DNA from: Blattamonas nauphoetae
Taxonomy: Eukaryota; Preaxostyla; Oxymonadida
Direction of reading: 5' to 3'
NCBI GenBank assembly: GCA_033064195.1
Contig: JARBJD010000005.1
Span: forward strand, 248,001-312,000
Length of the DNA: 64,000 nt
The notes under the pieces were generated by a model, which was given only the letters and a program-made list of their open reading frames with translations, was not told the origin of the DNA and made no database searches. The stretch's first letter is position 1. Every line of letters starts with the position of its first letter. This document shows positions 63,877 to 64,000 of this stretch, one piece after another. Both the position numbers and the translations under genes were made by a program.

Positions 63877-64000
63877 GCGAGCCATACTTCATCTCGTCCT
63901 GATTTCGGATTCTATGGGTTGATTGTCCATTCGTTAATGAACCTCAATTTTTCGTTTTTTGACAGCGTTTATGTGTATCTTTTCTTTCCTGGATTGTGGA
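63877..64000. other. Intergenic to window end
   Basis: This is 124 bp of AT-rich sequence with nothing recognisable. Confidence 0.4.

Overview
The window reads as nuclear DNA of a gene-dense, flagellated anaerobic protist. The evidence is two alpha-tubulin genes, pol III tRNA genes, an armadillo protein resembling the axonemal ARMC2 family, large surface proteins made of beta-helix and Ig/IPT-like repeats, and many very short GT-AG introns. My best guess is an oxymonad (Preaxostyla) such as Blattamonas. That is inferred from remembered protein styles and was not tested by a search. The standard genetic code fits: good gene ends use TAA, TAG and TGA.

Region 1 (1-26.4 kb) is a large inverted duplication. 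Two arms of about 7.8 kb (152-7952 and 18602-26393) each carry a small cyclin-like gene, an alpha-tubulin gene and a 1553-codon gene of unknown function. The arms face each other across a 10.6-kb spacer. The spacer holds a receptor-like gene (beta-helix and repeat ectodomain, membrane helix, degenerate kinase) split by a 521-bp hAT-like element, a Ser/Thr kinase gene with four introns of 28-35 nt, and a SPRY-like gene. The arms are nearly identical in coding DNA, including synonymous sites. They are unrelated in two of the intergenic stretches and strongly diverged in discrete patches inside the 1553-codon gene. This is the pattern of patchy gene conversion.

Region 2 (26.4-45.3 kb) mixes transposons and tRNA genes. 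It has a non-autonomous mariner-type element, a 5'-truncated alanyl-tRNA synthetase, and a duplicated pair of tRNA genes. One tRNA copy is split by a 5.1-kb terminal-inverted-repeat element with a 9-bp target duplication. A CAP-domain surface protein and a beta-helix-like membrane protein follow. Then comes a 4.36-kb mariner element with an intact-looking DD34D transposase, 167-bp inverted ends, a minisatellite, and a captured piece of the receptor family.

Region 3 (45.3-64 kb) starts with a head-to-head pair only 17 bp apart (an auxin-efflux-carrier-type transporter and an ARMC2-like gene). Next are three hAT-like elements, one nested in another; the first encloses a broken beta-helix gene. 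The window ends with a second head-to-head pair, a helical-repeat protein and an LCAT/PDAT-type acyltransferase with a very long Ser/Pro-rich insert.

Exon coordinates were worked out by hand from reading phase and GT-AG ends. The intron models are supported by frame and domain continuity, and for the cyclin pair also by comparing the two copies.
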